Shown: positions 35,848 to 46,019, numbered from the stretch's first letter. The stretch is 64,000 bases of DNA from Enterocloster bolteae (GCA_021772025.1 JAETNT010000001.1:62001-126000), one strand, 5' to 3'. Notes: generated by a model from the sequence alone, not told the origin. A program made the numbers and translations.

Positions 35848-37137
35848 ATGGGAAAGGCGCAAAAGGGAAAAAACTTATCCAGAAAGACGAAATTTCGTCT
35901 TTTGGCACTAATTCCGATTTATTTTATTATAGCCGGCTTGATAGTTCAACCCATTGGGGAAATAGTACCAGGGTTGGTAAAGTTGATTATGGAGCCGGAT
36001 TTTTTGATTACTGATTATTTTGTAATAGGCGGGATTGGGGCGGCTTTTATCAATGCGGGGGTACTTTCTCTCATCAGTATTTGGATTATTTATAAGCTGA
36101 AGATGGATATTACGGGACATACGATTACTTCGGTCTGTCTGATGTTTGGATTCTCGCTGTTTGGCAAAAATCTTCTCAATATCTGGGCCATTCTTATGGG
36201 AGTGCTTTTTTACGCTAAGTATCACAAGACGCCGGTGGCCCGGTATATTTATGTGGGCTTTTATGGTACCAGTTTATCTCCGATTTTGACCCAGGTAATG
36301 CAAATTTGGCATATGCCCTTGCCCCTGCGTTTCCTTTTAAGCCTGGCTGTGGGCTGCGTTATCGGATTCGTGCTGCCGCCTCTGGCTACCCATGTTCACT
36401 ATGCCCACAAAGGATATTCTCTTTACAATGTAGGATTTGCTGCCGGAATTATAGCAACCGTAGTGGTATCCGTATTAAAATCCTTTGGAATTACTACGGA
36501 ATCCCGATTAATCTGGTCATCGGGAAATGATATGATGTTTTTGATTATGTTGTCAATTCTGTTTGGCGGCATGATGGCAGGGGCGGTTTTATATAAAGGA
36601 AAAGAGCTGTTTTCTTCTTACCACAACATTCTAAAATCCTATGGCATTTCGGGAACAGACTACCTGAAGGAAGAAGGAGGGGCGGCTACTGTTTTTAACA
36701 TGGGAGTCAACGGCCTGTTTGCCACCTGCTTTGTACTGGCGGTGGGAGGGGATTTAAATGGGCCAACGATAGGAAGTATTTTTACCATAGTTGGATTTTC
36801 TGCCACAGGAAAGCACCTGCGTAATATTTTGCCGATTATGCTGGGAGTCTGTCTGGGAGCAATTACAAAAAACTGGAACATATATGATCCATCTGCCATT
36901 TTGGCACTGCTTTTGTCTACCACCCTTGCCCCCGTTGCCGGAGAGTTCGGATGGGTTGCGGGAATTCTGGCAGGATTTTTACATTCGTCAGTGGCTCTTA
37001 ATGTAGGAATCGTATACGGAGGGATGAATTTGTACAACAATGGGTTTGCAGGCGGTATCGTAGCAATTTTTTTGGTTCCGGTGATTCAGTCTATCAGGGA
37101 CAGAAGGGCCAGGGCAAAGGGAGGAATTTCTCTGTAA
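35848..37137 (+). CDS. DUF1576 integral membrane protein
   Basis: 429 residues with roughly ten to twelve membrane segments. Two halves look related: each has a glycine-rich stretch followed by a histidine-bearing loop (TSLSPILTQVMQIWHMP..., FGWVAGILAGFLHSSVALN), and NVGFAAGI/NNGFAGGI recurs. This fits the DUF1576 family; a transport role is plausible but not established. It is a single-gene transcript by its own promoter. Confidence 0.85.
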   Translation: MGKAQKGKNLSRKTKFRLLALIPIYFIIAGLIVQPIGEIVPGLVKLIMEPDFLITDYFVIGGIGAAFINAGVLSLISIWIIYKLKMDITGHTITSVCLMFGFSLFGKNLLNIWAILMGVLFYAKYHKTPVARYIYVGFYGTSLSPILTQVMQIWHMPLPLRFLLSLAVGCVIGFVLPPLATHVHYAHKGYSLYNVGFAAGIIATVVVSVLKSFGITTESRLIWSSGNDMMFLIMLSILFGGMMAGAVLYKGKELFSSYHNILKSYGISGTDYLKEEGGAATVFNMGVNGLFATCFVLAVGGDLNGPTIGSIFTIVGFSATGKHLRNILPIMLGVCLGAITKNWNIYDPSAILALLLSTTLAPVAGEFGWVAGILAGFLHSSVALNVGIVYGGMNLYNNGFAGGIVAIFLVPVIQSIRDRRARAKGGISL

Positions 37138-37188
37138 GGCCCGCTGCTTGAACTGTTACAGTATGAATGGCAATGCACCTTCAAAGCT

Positions 37189-37217
37189 TTGCTATTTGCC
37201 GAAAAATATGATACAAT
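37189..37217 (+). promoter_or_regulatory. mscL promoter
   Basis: TTGCTA (37189-37194), 17-nt spacer, TACAAT (37212-37217). Confidence 0.7.
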
Positions 37218-37237
37218 CATTCAGAAACGATAAATGA

Positions 37238-37283
37238 CTCCGGCCTGATGACAAAAGGGAGCCCTAAAAAGGACAGGCTGGAG
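37238..37283 (+). other. Hairpin in the mscL 5' leader
   Basis: CTCCGGCCTG (37238-37247) pairs with CAGGCTGGAG (37274-37283), 10 bp with one G-U, closing a 26-nt purine-rich loop that contains AGGGAGCCCT. It lies in the roughly 80-nt leader. I recognise no riboswitch class. Confidence 0.5.
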
Positions 37284-37306
37284 CCAAAGATACAAGGAGA
37301 GTTTAT

Positions 37307-37705
37307 ATGAAAAAGTTTATTTCAGAGTTCAAGGCATTTGCACTGAGGGGTAATGTGATGGACATGGCAATCGGTGTTATCATCGGCGGCGCCTTTTCCG
37401 GAATTGTTACCTCGTTAACGGACAACTTTATTAACCCTATCTTAAACTTCCTGCTGGGGCATGAGGTGTATAACCTGACGGATATGGCCGGATTTGTCTC
37501 TGCATTTATCAGCGCGGTGGTAAACTTTATTTTAATGGCGTTTATTTTGTTCTGCCTGTTGAAAATTATTAACAAGGCAGTTTCATTAGGAAATAAAAAA
37601 GAGGAAGAAGAGCCTGCGGCACCTACCACCAAGACTTGCCCTTACTGCAAAAGTGAGATTCCCATTGATGCCACCAAGTGTGCACACTGCACCTCAGAGG
37701 TATAA
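37307..37705 (+). CDS. mscL: Large-conductance mechanosensitive channel with C-terminal zinc ribbon
   Basis: 132 residues. The N-terminal EFKAFALRGNVMDMAIGVII and first helix GGAFSGIVTSLTDNFINP are diagnostic MscL; the second helix is FVSAFISAVVNFILMAFILF. Instead of ending in the usual helical bundle it finishes with a zinc-ribbon-like CPYCKSEIPIDATKCAHC. It releases solutes on hypo-osmotic shock. The metal-binding tail probably lies in the cytoplasm. Confidence 0.95.
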   Translation: MKKFISEFKAFALRGNVMDMAIGVIIGGAFSGIVTSLTDNFINPILNFLLGHEVYNLTDMAGFVSAFISAVVNFILMAFILFCLLKIINKAVSLGNKKEEEEPAAPTTKTCPYCKSEIPIDATKCAHCTSEV

Positions 37706-37727
37706 AACTTAGAGATACTGAATATAG

Positions 37728-37775
37728 AAAGCGGCGGCTGCCTGGCTATGATTTCAGTCAGGAAGCCGCCGCTTT
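37728..37775. terminator. Convergent hairpin after mscL
   Basis: AAAGCGGCGGCT pairs with AGCCGCCGCTTT, with inner CCTG/CAGG pairs. It lies between mscL (+) and the cupin gene (-), and T/A flanks suit both strands. Confidence 0.75.
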
Positions 37776-37836
37776 GTACTGCGCCTAAACCAGTTCTGCC
37801 CGGGGGGACAGATTTTCGGCATAGAATCCGGAAGGG

Positions 37837-38553
37837 TTATTCGCCAAATTCTTTTACAAAATGTTCAAACCAGATATAGTAAACCAGTTTACCCGGTTCT
37901 GCTACCAGAGAGTGATCCAAGCCGGCCGGAACAAAGCTCCAGTCGCCGTCCTTGTGAGAAACGGTTTCTCCGTCAACGGTTAGATTAAAATCAGCGCCTT
38001 CCAGACAGTAATTCCACTGGTCAACAGAAGGATGGCCTTTTTCAGTGGTACCTTCCCCGACAGCACGGACAACGCCTACCATAATACGGCCGATATTTTT
38101 AGAACTTAATACAGACCAGCTCTGGGTATGGGGACCCTTGCAATCCTGGGTATATTCCCGGCACTGAGAGATAGGAGCAAAAATGGGAAGCACATGGTGA
38201 CCCTCCTCGTAAGTACGCCAGTCTCCTTCGGTCATGTCTGAAATCAGGCATAAAAATTCCATATCACTGGAAGCGTGAATGGACAATTCATTTCTGTCAA
38301 AATCCGGAGTATAGAAAGATAATTCGGTAATATTATAGGCCTTAAGGCCATCGGTAATATATCCGCGGCCCTTGGTAAAGCAGTACACAACTACTTTATC
38401 AGAGTAAAGGTCTGGCTGTACGGTAAAGCCTGCTTTTAATTCACACCGGTAATTGGTAATACCCTTAAAAGTTCCTGGCAGAAGCTCAGTCTGGGCAAAG
38501 CCGTCTTTAAAATCTAAAACGATCTCTTCACGGCGAACCATAGAAATAGACAT
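37837..38553 (-). CDS. Bicupin domain protein
   Basis: 238 residues; AGGAGG lies eight bases before its ATG. Two cupin repeats are visible. The C-terminal one (GHPSVDQWNYCLEGADFNLTV ... GDWSFVPAGLDHSL) has the His/Gln/Glu/His-type metal positions; the N-terminal one is less well conserved. It resembles AllE/ureidoglycine aminohydrolase-like and KdgF-like bicupins, but no purine-catabolic genes are near. Function unknown. Confidence 0.75.
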   Translation of the reverse strand: MSISMVRREEIVLDFKDGFAQTELLPGTFKGITNYRCELKAGFTVQPDLYSDKVVVYCFTKGRGYITDGLKAYNITELSFYTPDFDRNELSIHASSDMEFLCLISDMTEGDWRTYEEGHHVLPIFAPISQCREYTQDCKGPHTQSWSVLSSKNIGRIMVGVVRAVGEGTTEKGHPSVDQWNYCLEGADFNLTVDGETVSHKDGDWSFVPAGLDHSLVAEPGKLVYYIWFEHFVKEFGE

Positions 38554-38875
38554 ACAAAAATCCTCCTCAAATATTCAGGTTTTAAAACAGTTAACGAATA
38601 ATATTCCATGCGGGGCGTGAAAGGATAATTTGATTATAAAGAATAGATGAAAAAAAGTAAATATTACAAATTATGGTGTTATTTCATAAGTTTTACCAGA
38701 AATATTCATAATAAAAGACTACATTATCACAATAAACTTATGCCGGAACTTGATATTATTTATCAGGAAAAACTTTTTTTCATTTCCATTATATTGTGAT
38801 ATTCTGGTGAAAACAGTTAAATTTATTAATATTTATGCAGGAGAAAAGAAATAAGGAAAGGAGTAGAGCTATAAG
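38554..38875 (+). promoter_or_regulatory. AT-rich divergent control region between bicupin and peptide operon
   Basis: 322 bases, no gene seen. A possible promoter for the operon is TTTTCA (38777-38782), 17-nt spacer, TATTCT (38800-38805). A LysR-like inverted repeat, TTATG-N9-CATAA (38671-38689), lies about 100 bp upstream of it. AAGGAAAGGAG serves ATG 38876. Confidence 0.45.
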
Positions 38876-40324
38876 ATGAACAATTGCCCAAAGGGAATTA
38901 TGGAGCAGGCAGAAGGATGGCTTTCCTCCTGCCAAAATCAGTGGGTACAGGAATTGAAGAGTTTGATTCGAATTCCAAGTATTAGTGAACCGGTAAACAG
39001 GAATAGCGAATTTCCGTTTGGCCGGGAGTGTGCCAAGGCCTTGGATGAAGTGCTGGCCCTTGCCGGACGTATGGGATTTCAGACGCAATGCCATGAATAT
39101 TATTGCGGAACCGCTTTTCTTTCCGGCATGGATCCCACATGTAAAGATTTGGGAATATTTGTTCATCTGGATGTTGTGCCCCCAGGGGAAGGATGGACGT
39201 ATCCGCCATTTGCAGCAATAAAAGAGGGAGATTTGATTATAGGAAGAGGAAGCAGAGATAATAAAGGAGCAGCGGTTGCCGCCCTTTACGCAGTAAAATT
39301 CCTTATGGAACATCAGATTTTCCTTAACCATGGAATCAGAATTTTCTTTGGATGTAATGAAGAATTGGGAATGACTGATGCAGAATATTATTTTAAAAGC
39401 CACGATGCACCTTTGTTTTCTATAGTCCCGGATTCTCCTTTTCCCGTATGCTATGGAGAGAAAGGGGTAATTGAGCTGGAACTTAAAAAACATCGTACTT
39501 CCAAAGAGCAGAAGATTTTAGAATTCAGCGGCGGTGCGGCATCTAATCTGATTCCGGAATCCGCAAAGGTGAGGATTAGGGCTGGGGAGAATCAAGGCCT
39601 GAAAGAATACCATCTTGAGGAAGGAATTGAGCTTTATCGGGAAGGTGATGCCTTATGGATTACTTCTCACGGGAGAGCGGCTCACTCTGCCTATCCGGAG
39701 GGTTCTGAAAACGGCATTTTAAAGCTTATCAGATACCTTTTGGAAACAGATCTTTCAGATGAAGAGAGAGGACTGCTTTCCCGGATAGAAGCGCTGCTGG
39801 GTGGATTCTATGGAGAAGAACTGGGAATAAGCTGTGAAGATCAGGCCACAGGACAGCTTACCTGTGTGCTTACCAGAATGTTTATGGATCAGACAGAGTG
39901 GAGAGGCTCTGTTAATATCCGCTATCCCGTAACGGCAGATGGCAAAGAGATTTGCCGGAAATTGGAAAATATTTTTACAGGCTATGGTTTTACAATTACA
40001 GCTATAGGCGATAATCCGGGATATCTTCTGGACTCTTCCCATCCGGCAATTGACCTTCTGAAAAGGATTGCCTGCAAAGGACTGGGCATTGCTTTAGAGG
40101 CCTATACGTCAAAAGGAGGAACCTATGGGAGAAAAATACCTGCTCCTGCAGTAGGATACGGACCAAACTGCCCGGGCCCCCATCCTTTCGGGCCGGGAAA
40201 AGGAACCGGACATTTGCCGGACGAAGCCGTCTCCATATCCGGTCTTAGGAAAGCGGCGGGGATATTTGCGGAAGCTTTAGTAGCTTTAGATACTCTACTA
40301 TACAAAAAAGAGGAGGAGAAGTAG
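38876..40324 (+). CDS. M20 family dipeptidase (PepV/Sapep-like)
   Basis: 482 residues. The metal ligands are visible in FVHLDVVPPGEGW, GRGSRDNKGAA (bridging Asp), GCNEELGMTD (catalytic Glu and ligand) and the C-terminal GYGPNCPGPHPF. A lid domain (about 200-380) is present. PepV-type enzymes cleave Xaa dipeptides, including beta-Ala-His. It stands 1 bp before the peptide-binding protein gene, so import and hydrolysis are co-expressed. Confidence 0.9.
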   Translation: MNNCPKGIMEQAEGWLSSCQNQWVQELKSLIRIPSISEPVNRNSEFPFGRECAKALDEVLALAGRMGFQTQCHEYYCGTAFLSGMDPTCKDLGIFVHLDVVPPGEGWTYPPFAAIKEGDLIIGRGSRDNKGAAVAALYAVKFLMEHQIFLNHGIRIFFGCNEELGMTDAEYYFKSHDAPLFSIVPDSPFPVCYGEKGVIELELKKHRTSKEQKILEFSGGAASNLIPESAKVRIRAGENQGLKEYHLEEGIELYREGDALWITSHGRAAHSAYPEGSENGILKLIRYLLETDLSDEERGLLSRIEALLGGFYGEELGISCEDQATGQLTCVLTRMFMDQTEWRGSVNIRYPVTADGKEICRKLENIFTGYGFTITAIGDNPGYLLDSSHPAIDLLKRIACKGLGIALEAYTSKGGTYGRKIPAPAVGYGPNCPGPHPFGPGKGTGHLPDEAVSISGLRKAAGIFAEALVALDTLLYKKEEEK

Positions 40325-40325
40325 T

Positions 40326-41987
40326 ATGAAGAATAGAAAGTTAGCACTTTTATTGGCGGGAGCCATGTCTATGTCTCTGCTGGCCGGGTGCGGCGGCGGT
40401 TCTGATAAAAACACCAATCAAACCCAGCCGGCAGCTCAGGAAACTCAGGCGGCTCAGACGCAGGAGGCAGGCGCAGAATCTCAGGAAAGCCAGGAGACAG
40501 GGCCAAAGAGAGATAATGTAACCATTGCGCTGGCTACGGATGTTTCTTCTTTAAATCCTTATGGCCAGGATAACAATGTAACGAATCAGGTTATGTTCCA
40601 TATTTACGAGCCGTTGGTAACCCAGGACAGAGACTTAAGCATCATTCCCTGCCTGGCAGACAGCTGGGAGGAATCTGAGGATGGAATGACCTGGACTTTC
40701 AAGCTTCATGAAGGAGTAAAATTCCATGACGGCAGTGATTTTACATCCGAGGATGTAGTGGCTTCTTATAACTATGCAAAGGATGTAAGCGCTTCCTACA
40801 ACAGCCGTTTTGCAACCGTAGATTCTATCGAGGCGGTTGATGATTATACGGTAGTTCTTCATATGAAGAATAAATATCCGCTGCTTCTTACCGATTTGGC
40901 GATGGTCTGCATCAGCAGCAAGGAAAATATTGAAGGTAAGACTGAAGAAGAAATCGGAAATAGTGTAATCGGTACCGGACGTTATAAATTGGTGGAACAT
41001 GTAAAAGAGGACCATATTGATATGGTAGCAAATGAAGAATACTGGGGCGGTGCACCGGAAATCAAATCCGTACGCTTCCGGCCAATCAGTAACGCAGCTA
41101 CCCGTACCGCAACCATGCTGAGCGGAGAACTGGATGTTATGGGCGGTGTATCCGTACAGGACGTAGAGAGATTGGAAGCAGCAGAGGGGATTCATGTTGT
41201 ATCTGAACCCAGTATGGAAATGATTTATATGAACATGGAGCAAATGCTGGATGATAACCCGGCAGTAGAAGGCGGAGGCAATCCTCTAAAGGATGTCCGT
41301 GTACGTCAGGCAATGTATCAGGCAATCGATACGGACATGATTATTAACAACGTAATGCAGGGACATGCATACCCGACAGCCACCCTGATCCGTGATACAT
41401 TCAACGGTTATAGCCCGGAATTGGAGCGCTTCCCCTATGATCCGGAAGCGGCAAAGGCGCTGTTGGCTGAGGCAGGCTATCCCAATGGATTTACCATTAC
41501 TCTAGATGCCGGAAGCGATATTACCGTAAACAGCTCTGAAGTAGCGCAGGCAGTAGCCGGATATCTGGAGAAGATCGGCATTAAGGTAAATTTGAACCTG
41601 ATGCCTACCGCAACCTTCCTTCCTCATATCCGTCCCTATGAGCACAAAACCGGACTTTTGATCTCTGCATGGTCTGTATATACCGGCGAGGGAATCAGCA
41701 TGATGAATCAGCACTGCTATACTTATGATCAGGAAAAGGGTACCGGAAATGCAAACCGCGGCCATTACAGTAATCCTGAGGTTGATAAGTTAATCAGTGA
41801 GGCAATGCAGGAAAGCGACAAAGAGCGCAGGGCCGAATTGACAAGGCAGATTGACAAGATGACCCATGATGATGTTGCATATATTCCTCTGTATGTTCAG
41901 GAAAATATTTTTGCAGTAAAAGATGACATTGATTACACACCCAGATTTAACAAATATATATTTGCTTGGGAAATCAGTGTAAAATAG
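40326..41987 (+). CDS. Peptide ABC transporter substrate-binding lipoprotein (family 5)
   Basis: 553 residues. The signal peptide ends in LLAGC (Cys22), followed by a Gln/Thr/Glu-rich linker and the SBP_bac_5 fold: VTIALATDVSSLNP, LADSWEESEDGMTWTFKLHEGVKFHDG and DVRVRQAMYQAIDTD. It delivers di- or oligopeptides to the permease. It lies in an M20-SBP-permease-permease-ATPase-ATPase operon. Confidence 0.95.
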   Translation: MKNRKLALLLAGAMSMSLLAGCGGGSDKNTNQTQPAAQETQAAQTQEAGAESQESQETGPKRDNVTIALATDVSSLNPYGQDNNVTNQVMFHIYEPLVTQDRDLSIIPCLADSWEESEDGMTWTFKLHEGVKFHDGSDFTSEDVVASYNYAKDVSASYNSRFATVDSIEAVDDYTVVLHMKNKYPLLLTDLAMVCISSKENIEGKTEEEIGNSVIGTGRYKLVEHVKEDHIDMVANEEYWGGAPEIKSVRFRPISNAATRTATMLSGELDVMGGVSVQDVERLEAAEGIHVVSEPSMEMIYMNMEQMLDDNPAVEGGGNPLKDVRVRQAMYQAIDTDMIINNVMQGHAYPTATLIRDTFNGYSPELERFPYDPEAAKALLAEAGYPNGFTITLDAGSDITVNSSEVAQAVAGYLEKIGIKVNLNLMPTATFLPHIRPYEHKTGLLISAWSVYTGEGISMMNQHCYTYDQEKGTGNANRGHYSNPEVDKLISEAMQESDKERRAELTRQIDKMTHDDVAYIPLYVQENIFAVKDDIDYTPRFNKYIFAWEISVK

Positions 41988-41997
41988 TCCTATGATG

Positions 41998-42061
41998 GGG
42001 TCTGTTGCAGAATGAAAGGCCGGATTTTGTTGTTTAAGTCCGCCTGTTTTGCAGCAGACCC
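41998..42061. repeat. Intergenic hairpin between SBP and permease genes
   Basis: GGGTCTGTTGCAGAA (41998-42012) pairs with TTTTGCAGCAGACCC (42047-42061), with two G-U pairs. No T run follows, so it may act as an mRNA-stability or processing element that favours the binding-protein transcript. It is a member of the TGCNGCAAAA hairpin group. Confidence 0.65.
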
Positions 42062-42127
42062 TGTACTTGTATCAGGCATTTGTCCTTTATTCCCAGGGCA
42101 AGACGGAGAGACAGACGAGGTGAGAAC

Positions 42128-43093
42128 ATGTTTAAATACGTTGTGAAGCGCTTGGCGCAGACTATAGTGGTGCTTTTTGTAGTGGCTATGGTAGTATTCA
42201 TTCTGACCAATTATATTGGAGATCCGGTGGCGGCTTTGCTGACAGAAGAAGCTACCTACGAAACCATACAGGAAGTAAGAGAGCAGCTGGGATTAAATGA
42301 TCCGCTTCCGGTTCAGTTTGTAAATTTTATAAAAAACGCAGTGAGAGGAGATTTCGGAAACTCCTATGTATATAAACAGCCGGTTCTCCAGCTAATCGGA
42401 GAAAGGATGCCAGCTACTTTAGAACTGGTATGCATTACCGCTTTGATGACTCTGATAATCGCTATCCCTCTCGGCGTATTTGCAGGTGCATTTCCCAAAA
42501 GCCGGATAAGTAAGTTGATTATGACCGGATCTATTTTGGGAATTTCTCTTCCCACCTTCTGGATCGGAATGATGCTGATCTATATTTTTTCAGTAAAATA
42601 TGGCGTTCTCCCCGCTTCCGGAAGAGGAAAGACGGTTGCAGCCTTAGGAATGCAGCTAAGTATTTTTGCCCCCGGAGGCTGGCGCTATTTGGTAATGCCT
42701 GCCATTACTTTATCTCTGGCCTATATTGCAACAATTCTTCGGCTGACCCGAACCGGAATTCGGGAGAATATGAAACAGGACTACATTAAATTTGCGAGGG
42801 CAAAAGGGGTTTCCGCCGGAAACGTCCTGTTCCGTCACGCTCTGAAAAATGCATTGATTCCCGTAATTACGGTATTTGGCATCAATATCGGAAAAATGTT
42901 TGCATTTACCACCATTACGGAAACGATTTTTGCCTGGCCGGGAATGGGAAAGCTTCTTATTGATGCTATTTACCGTTCCGATCGTCCCATAATCGTAGCT
43001 TACCTGATGATAACCTCTGTAATGTTTGTGGGAATCAACTTTATAGTGGATATTATTTACACCATTATTGATCCGAGAATTGAATTGAGGTGA
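42128..43093 (+). CDS. dppB: Peptide ABC transporter permease (DppB-like)
   Basis: 321 residues; ATG 42128 follows GAGGTGAG. It has six membrane segments; the N-terminal YVVKRLAQTIVVLFVVAMVV is typical of the OppB/DppB/GsiC class, and the EAA loop reads DYIKFARAKGVSAGNVLFRH. It pairs with the next permease. Confidence 0.93.
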   Translation: MFKYVVKRLAQTIVVLFVVAMVVFILTNYIGDPVAALLTEEATYETIQEVREQLGLNDPLPVQFVNFIKNAVRGDFGNSYVYKQPVLQLIGERMPATLELVCITALMTLIIAIPLGVFAGAFPKSRISKLIMTGSILGISLPTFWIGMMLIYIFSVKYGVLPASGRGKTVAALGMQLSIFAPGGWRYLVMPAITLSLAYIATILRLTRTGIRENMKQDYIKFARAKGVSAGNVLFRHALKNALIPVITVFGINIGKMFAFTTITETIFAWPGMGKLLIDAIYRSDRPIIVAYLMITSVMFVGINFIVDIIYTIIDPRIELR

Positions 43094-43100
43094 CAAAGTC

Positions 43101-43988
43101 ATGAAAAAAACAGTAAAACGATTTTTAAAGTCGGAATTTTTTTTCCACTATAAAAAGAACCTGCCGGCAATTATCGGTACGGTTCTCATCGGAATTGCCA
43201 TATTTGTAGCTCTATTTGGCCGACAGCTTTTAGCCATTCAAAACCCTTATGATTTAACTCAAATAGACTTGTCTAACTCCTATCTGCCGCCTGCATGGCT
43301 GGAAGGAGGAAGCTGGCAGTTTCCTTTGGGAACGGACAATCAGGGAAGGTGCATTTTCAGCGCGATTATTTACGGAAGCGTCAGCTCTCTGACCATTGGC
43401 ATCTGCGGAATGTCCTGCGCCTGCCTTATCGGTACTACCCTGGGGCTGATCGCCGGCTATTTTGGAGGAATTGCAGACGGCATTATTATGAGGATTGCAG
43501 ATATCCAGCTGTCCTTCCCTTCTATGTTTATTGCCTTGTTCATTCTGTCTGTTGTAGGACAGGGAATTGATAAACTTCTTATTGCTTTGGTTCTGGTAGG
43601 CTGGGTTACCTATGCCCGGACTGTAAGGGGCGCTACTTTATCAGTAAAGAAAATGGAGTATATTGAGGCGTCCCGCACAGTGGGTATTCCAAATTTTCTT
43701 ATTATTATCCGCCACGTTATGCCCAATGTAATTTCATCGGTGATTGTTCTGGCAACTATTCAGATGGGCGATTTTATTTTAACAGAGGCTGCTTTAAGCT
43801 TTTTGGGAGTAGGTGTGCCGGTTACGGAGCCGTCTCTGGGACTCCTGGTAAAAAACGGATTTGACGTTTTGTTCAGCGGCCTCTGGTGGACCTCCGTATT
43901 TCCTGGCATGTATATTATGCTTCTGGTATTCGGAATCAACCTGATGGGTGACTTTTTAAGAGACGAGCTGAATCCGAAATTAAAATAG
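43101..43988 (+). CDS. dppC: Peptide ABC transporter permease (DppC-like)
   Basis: 295 residues. The N-terminal OppC-type region (HYKKNLPAIIGTVLIGIAIF, QFPLGTDNQGRCIFSAIIYG) and EAA loop EYIEASRTVGIPNFLIIIRH are clear. It is seven bases after DppB. Confidence 0.93.
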   Translation: MKKTVKRFLKSEFFFHYKKNLPAIIGTVLIGIAIFVALFGRQLLAIQNPYDLTQIDLSNSYLPPAWLEGGSWQFPLGTDNQGRCIFSAIIYGSVSSLTIGICGMSCACLIGTTLGLIAGYFGGIADGIIMRIADIQLSFPSMFIALFILSVVGQGIDKLLIALVLVGWVTYARTVRGATLSVKKMEYIEASRTVGIPNFLIIIRHVMPNVISSVIVLATIQMGDFILTEAALSFLGVGVPVTEPSLGLLVKNGFDVLFSGLWWTSVFPGMYIMLLVFGINLMGDFLRDELNPKLK

Positions 43989-44000
43989 GAGGGATAGATT

Positions 44001-44978
44001 ATGGGTGAAAGATTGTTGGAAGTAGAAAATTTAAGAACCTATTTTTATACTTTTGGCGGTGTGGTAAAGGCGGTAGACGGCATTTCTTTTCATCTGGATG
44101 AAGGAGAAATTTTGGGAATTGTAGGAGAGTCGGGAAGCGGAAAATCGGTATCCTGCTTTTCTCTCCTTAAGCTGGTGGAAGAACCGGGAGTAGTTCAGGC
44201 GGATAAGATTTCTTTTCAAGGGCGGGATTTGACCAAAGCCACAGAAAAGGAGATGACCAAGGTGAGGGGAAAGGATATAGCTATGGTATTTCAGGATCCT
44301 ATGACCAGCCTGAACCCTTTATATACGGTGGGAAAACAGATTGAAGAAATGCTGATTCTCCATGAAAATGGGATGAACAAGGAGCAGAGGAGAGAGCGCT
44401 GCATAGAGCTTTTAAAAGCGGTAGGAATTCCTAATCCGGAACAACGGTTAAAGGATTATCCCCATCAGTTTTCCGGCGGTATGCGCCAAAGAGTGGTTAT
44501 CGCCATTGCATTGGCGGCAAATCCTAAGCTGATTATTGCCGATGAGCCTACCACAGCTTTGGATGTAACGATCCAGGCCCAGATATTAAAACTCATGAAG
44601 CGGCTGGTTCAGGAGAGAAATGCCTCTCTGATTTTGATTACCCATGATTTGGCTGTAGTTTCGGAGATGGTAGATCGAATTGTGGTGATGTACTGCGGAA
44701 AAATTGTAGAACAGGGCCCTGTAGAAGAAATTATTCATAACCCCAGGCATCCTTACACAGAAGGATTGTTGGCGTCCATTCCAAGACTGAGAAAGGAACA
44801 AAACCGCCTGGACTTTATTCCGGGAATGGTTCCCAATATGTACGATCTGCCAAAGGGCTGCCTGTTTGCCCCTAGATGCAAATACTGCCAGGAAGTGTGC
44901 AAGAATGCCATGCCGGATATGGAGGAAGTTGGAAAAGATCATAAAGCAGCCTGCCATTTCACACAGAATCTCCGTTAG
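44001..44978 (+). CDS. dppD: Peptide ABC transporter ATPase (DppD-like)
   Basis: 325 residues. Walker A GESGSGKS, signature FSGGMRQR and Walker [13 protein letters not shown] are intact. The C-terminal oligopeptide-transporter extension has the Cys cluster [14 protein letters not shown], a likely Fe-S or zinc site seen in these ATPases. Confidence 0.95.
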   Translation: MGERLLEVENLRTYFYTFGGVVKAVDGISFHLDEGEILGIVGESGSGKSVSCFSLLKLVEEPGVVQADKISFQGRDLTKATEKEMTKVRGKDIAMVFQDPMTSLNPLYTVGKQIEEMLILHENGMNKEQRRERCIELLKAVGIPNPEQRLKDYPHQFSGGMRQRVVIAIALAANPKLIIADEPTTALDVTIQAQILKLMKRLVQERNASLILITHDLAVVSEMVDRIVVMYCGKIVEQGPVEEIIHNPRHPYTEGLLASIPRLRKEQNRLDFIPGMVPNMYDLPKGCLFAPRCKYCQEVCKNAMPDMEEVGKDHKAACHFTQNLR

Positions 44979-45008
44979 TCAAAGGATTGCAGGAAAGAGG
45001 GGTAAAAG

Positions 45009-46007
45009 ATGAATTCTTTAATTCGCGTAGAAAATTTGATACAGGAATTTCCTGTAAAACAGGGAGTTCTGGATTCTTATAAGATAAAAGACAACAAGCT
45101 GGTAAGGGAGAAAAAGGCGGTTCATGCAGTTAATGATGTGACTTTTGAGGTCTATCCCGGAGAGGCCTTCAGCCTGGTAGGAGAAAGCGGATGCGGCAAA
45201 TCTACTACTGCGAAAACGATTATTCGCCTCTTAGATCCGGTATCCGGGCACATCTATTATCGGGACCGGGATATCAGCAAACTGAAAACAAGGGAAATGC
45301 TGCCTTACAGAAAGAAAATGCAGATGATTTTTCAAGATCCCTATGCATCCCTGGATCCTCAGAAAACCATTAAAAATATTATTATGGAGCCTATGCTGTT
45401 TCATAAAACCGCAGAAACCAGGGAAGAAGCAGAAGAAAAATGTATGGAGCTTTTGCAGAAAGTAGGATTAAGGCCAGAACAGGCTTCCCGCTATCCCCAT
45501 CAGTTTTCCGGAGGCCAGAGGCAGAGAATCGGAATCGCCAGGGCGCTGGCAGTAGAGCCGGAGTTTATTATTGCCGATGAGCCGGTGTCGGCGCTTGATG
45601 TATCCATTCAAGCCCAGATTTTGAATTTGATGATGGATTTAAAAGATGAATATGGATTTTCCTATCTGTTTATTGCTCATGACTTGTCGGTAGTACGACA
45701 TATCAGCGACAGACTGGGGGTTATGTACTTAGGATGCATCGTAGAACTGGGAAGCAAAAAGAATGTATTTGAGAACGTGGCCCACCCCTACACCAAACTG
45801 CTGTTTTCTGCAGTGCCTACAGTAGGGGAGGAACCTATTGTTCCCCCTGTAAAATTAGAAGGGGAAATTCCCAACCCAATTAATCTTCCCAGCGGGTGTG
45901 TATTCCATGACAGATGTCCGGACTGCAAGGCCGTGTGCAAGACCGTCCGCCCCCAGCTAAAAGAGATAGAGCCGGGACACAAGGTGGCCTGCCATCTTTT
46001 TGACTAA
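45009..46007 (+). CDS. dppF: Peptide ABC transporter ATPase (DppF-like)
   Basis: 332 residues. Walker A GESGCGKST, signature FSGGQRQR, Walker B IIADEPVSALD, and a C-terminal extension with CVFHDRCPDCKAVC. It is the second nucleotide-binding subunit and the last operon gene, convergent with the LysR gene. Confidence 0.95.
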   Translation: MNSLIRVENLIQEFPVKQGVLDSYKIKDNKLVREKKAVHAVNDVTFEVYPGEAFSLVGESGCGKSTTAKTIIRLLDPVSGHIYYRDRDISKLKTREMLPYRKKMQMIFQDPYASLDPQKTIKNIIMEPMLFHKTAETREEAEEKCMELLQKVGLRPEQASRYPHQFSGGQRQRIGIARALAVEPEFIIADEPVSALDVSIQAQILNLMMDLKDEYGFSYLFIAHDLSVVRHISDRLGVMYLGCIVELGSKKNVFENVAHPYTKLLFSAVPTVGEEPIVPPVKLEGEIPNPINLPSGCVFHDRCPDCKAVCKTVRPQLKEIEPGHKVACHLFD

Positions 46008-46019
46008 GAAAACAAAGCC

